Below, one piece after another: positions 62,095 through 64,000 of a stretch of 64,000 bases of DNA. Below the pieces are notes generated by a model. That model was not told where the DNA came from, made no database searches, and worked only from the letters and a program-made list of their open reading frames with translations. Every line of letters starts with the position of its first letter. Within the stretch, counting starts at the first letter, position 1. The DNA is taken from NCBI GenBank assembly GCA_964611435.1, contig CAZSXT010000016.1:1-64000 (forward strand), given 5' to 3'. The stretch is from JAYPHU01 sp964611435. GTDB lineage: Bacteria; Pseudomonadota; Alphaproteobacteria; Rhodospirillales; UBA2165. The translations under genes were made by a program, and so were the position numbers.

Positions 62095-63210
62095 CTATTC
62101 CGCTGCCGCAGCCAGCTTGCCATCCGCGCCGGACCAGACCGATTGAGGGATCAGGACCTGGCCCTCGAACAAACGGCGAGCGGTGCGCAAAAGGGCGGCG
62201 CGTTTTACCTGGGGCGTGTCGCCGCTGCTGTCGATTTCCATCTCCACCGAGAACTCCCCGGTCGGGTGCTCCACCGAGACCAGCTTGGTATCGCCGTCTG
62301 GAATTTCCGCAATGTCATACGCGACTGTGCCGGGCATGGCGCAAGCGGTGCCGACGGAAACCGCGGCAAACACCCCAATAGCGGCGTGGCAATCGTGCGG
62401 GATGAATGAGCGCGTGCAGATGGCCCCGCCATTTTGCGGGGCGGCGATCATGGTCATCTTGGGGATGGTTTTTTCAGTCACGTCGTCCAGGTTCATCATA
62501 TGGCCGACTTCCAAACGCAACGCTTCGATCCGCTTTTTAAGCTCCGTATCAGCGTTCAGTTCGTCCCGGCTTTCATAGCCGGTGCGGCCCATGGATTGGG
62601 CGGTGAACAGCACGATCGGCATACCGTTGTCGATGCAGGTGACATCGATGCCCTGCACCGTGTCGATGAGGTTGCCGGTGGGCAGTAGTGAGCCGCAGGC
62701 GGAGCCTTCCGTGTCCCGGAAGTTGATCATCACCGGGGCGGCTGTGCCCGGCACGCCGTCGATCCGCGCATCGCCGTCGAAACTGGGTACACCGCCGGGA
62801 GACGGGAAGGTCACATCGGCGAGGCTGTCGGAATTTTCCATGAAAATAGTCAGCGTGGTCTCCCCGTCAGAGGGCTCGACCAGGCCGCTTTCCACCGCAA
62901 ACTGGCCGACGCCGGCCAGGATGTTGCCGCAGTTCTGCACCGTGCTGGTGCGGGGTTCATCAACCACGACCTGGATGAACAGATAGTCCACATCGACACC
63001 GGGGCGGTCGGATTTTTTGACAACGGCGACTTTGCTGGTGAGCGGGTTGGCGCCGCCGACGCCATCGATCTGCCGGTCGTCGGGCGATCCCATCACGGAC
63101 AGGAGAACCTGATCTCGCAAGTCGTCATCCGCCGGCAGGTCAGAGGCCAAAAAGTACGTGCCCTTCGACGTCCCGCCGCGCATCATCACACAGGGTATCT
63201 TGGTTTGCAT
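62095..63210 (-). CDS. PrpF-family isomerase, 4-oxalomesaconate tautomerase-like
   Basis: The 371-residue protein has the PrpF opening IPCVMMRGGTSKGTYFLASDLP, the first catalytic Cys in NCGNILAGVGQFAVE and a second half with the matching Cys in MPGTVAYD/GTACAMPG. In the protocatechuate 4,5-cleavage and gallate routes the family member GalD tautomerises 4-oxalomesaconate. Its operon with LigB makes that role likely here. The start is the ATG at 63210. Confidence 0.88.
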   Translation of the reverse strand: MQTKIPCVMMRGGTSKGTYFLASDLPADDDLRDQVLLSVMGSPDDRQIDGVGGANPLTSKVAVVKKSDRPGVDVDYLFIQVVVDEPRTSTVQNCGNILAGVGQFAVESGLVEPSDGETTLTIFMENSDSLADVTFPSPGGVPSFDGDARIDGVPGTAAPVMINFRDTEGSACGSLLPTGNLIDTVQGIDVTCIDNGMPIVLFTAQSMGRTGYESRDELNADTELKKRIEALRLEVGHMMNLDDVTEKTIPKMTMIAAPQNGGAICTRSFIPHDCHAAIGVFAAVSVGTACAMPGTVAYDIAEIPDGDTKLVSVEHPTGEFSVEMEIDSSGDTPQVKRAALLRTARRLFEGQVLIPQSVWSGADGKLAAAAE

Positions 63211-63338
63211 GTCGCGCCTCCGTGACAGACCGGTTTTTCTTCAGTTGGGGCTATCGTACTACCGGCTTTCGGTTTTGCCAATTTGTGTTCGCAGGCCTAC
63301 AGTTTCGCCTGGGATTTGCTCTTAAGGAATGCGAGACC

Positions 63339-64000
63339 ATGTTGGAGCTGTATCACAGCGGGCTCAGCACCTGTTCCAAGCAGGTGCGTCACTGTCTCAA
63401 GGAAAAAGGTGTCGGCTATAAAAGCCATTATATCGAGCTGTGGCGCTACGAAAATCTGAACCCGGCGTACTTGGCGCTCAATCCGAACGGTGTGGTGCCG
63501 ACCCTGGTCCATGACGGCGTGCCGATCATCAATGCGCCGGCGATCTGCGAATATATCGACGAGGCCTTTGACGGCCCGCCGCTAAAACCCGATGATCTGA
63601 AAGACCGGGCGCGGATGCGCCACTGGATTATCACCGGCGATGATGTGCATCAGGCGATTATCAACCTGACCTTTACCATTAATCTGAAATCCATGGTGGA
63701 GGAACTGAGCGAGGCGGATAAGGAACAAATGATCGCCGCCACACCCATGCCGGAACGCCGCGCCCGCTGGGTCCGGATGGCCGGCGAAGGCTATACCGAC
63801 GCCGACTTGAATGCCGCCTTGGACAAAGTGACTTACGTCGTCGATTGGCTGGAACGGGAACTAGAGGCGACCGGCTGGCTGGCGGGGCCGCGCTTTTCCC
63901 TGGCCGATCTTTATTTGCTGTCACATGTGCATCGGATACGGGAGCTGTATCCGGATCGGGTGGACCCGGCCAAATATCCACGGGTCAATGACTGGCGGGA
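63339..64000 (+). CDS. glutathione S-transferase family protein (partial, runs off the window)
   Basis: At least 220 residues are visible. The N-terminal thioredoxin-like domain starts MLELYHSGLSTCSKQVRHCLKEKG with NPNGVVPTLVHDG (cis-Pro) and ends near IDEAFDG. The helical domain contains WLAGPRFSLADLYLLSHVHRI. The stop lies beyond 64000. In this context it could be a maleylpyruvate-type isomerase, a lignin beta-etherase or a detoxification enzyme; sequence alone does not decide. Confidence 0.85.
   Translation, partial: MLELYHSGLSTCSKQVRHCLKEKGVGYKSHYIELWRYENLNPAYLALNPNGVVPTLVHDGVPIINAPAICEYIDEAFDGPPLKPDDLKDRARMRHWIITGDDVHQAIINLTFTINLKSMVEELSEADKEQMIAATPMPERRARWVRMAGEGYTDADLNAALDKVTYVVDWLERELEATGWLAGPRFSLADLYLLSHVHRIRELYPDRVDPAKYPRVNDWR

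Overview
The window looks like a chromosomal contig from an alphaproteobacterium, probably Rhodospirillales-like and free-living (perhaps marine). This rests on gene content (lepA, folD, cysC and NnrU neighbours, TAXI-type TRAP transport, abundant aromatic catabolism), a G+C content that looks near 60%, and ATG/GTG/TTG starts with AGGAG-type ribosome sites. No phage, IS element, CRISPR array or rRNA was seen. There are two tRNA genes, tRNA-Ser(GGA) and tRNA-Ala(CGC). Two runs of exactly 100 N are scaffold gaps. One of them (56732-56831) is flanked by the same 55 bp on both sides and is an unmerged contig overlap, not missing DNA.

Layout. 1-7 kb is housekeeping: tRNA-Ser, lepA, a sulfotransferase next to an APS kinase (cysC), an NnrU-like membrane protein, folD, a YggT protein and tRNA-Ala with a clear sigma-70-type promoter. 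6.8-10.5 kb is a bufferin-type metallophore operon (bufA precursor, bufB DUF692 enzyme, bufC partner, DoxX protein) behind a periplasmic thioredoxin. 10.6-20.2 kb holds a hydrolase/flavin hydroxylase pair, a FAD-linked hydroxyacid oxidase with an amidohydrolase, a MarR-emrA-emrB efflux operon with a palindromic operator, and a FecR-domain protein. 20.5-28.3 kb is a one-carbon block: an HTH-methyltransferase fusion, metF, two MetE-core-like zinc methyltransferases, formate-THF ligase and an orphan TAXI binding protein.

28.4-37.7 kb carries an aldo/keto reductase, a fumarylacetoacetate-hydrolase-family protein, an orphan molybdopterin hydroxylase with RidA and an arylformamidase-like hydrolase (broken by a gap), a histidine kinase and a TPR-sulfotransferase. 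37.8-64 kb is dense in aromatic-type catabolic genes: two phthalate-dioxygenase-type Rieske oxygenases, a Gfo/Idh dehydrogenase, a MarR regulator with a perfect 20-bp palindrome, a second orphan molybdopterin hydroxylase, a signal-less binding-protein-fold protein, two LigB-type extradiol dioxygenases, amidohydrolase, Ldh-type dehydrogenase, flavin monooxygenase, P450, a TAXI-TRAP importer, a PrpF-type tautomerase and a glutathione transferase.

How they may work together (inference): the TAXI-TRAP system imports an aromatic or heterocyclic acid. Rieske, P450, flavin and molybdenum enzymes hydroxylate it. Gfo/Idh and perhaps the binding-protein-fold protein rearomatise or decarboxylate it. LigB enzymes open the ring, and PrpF and amidohydrolase proteins process the product. 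Methyl groups released from methoxylated substrates could be oxidised through the MetE-like/MetF/FolD/Fhs set. The single substrate is not identifiable from sequence alone.
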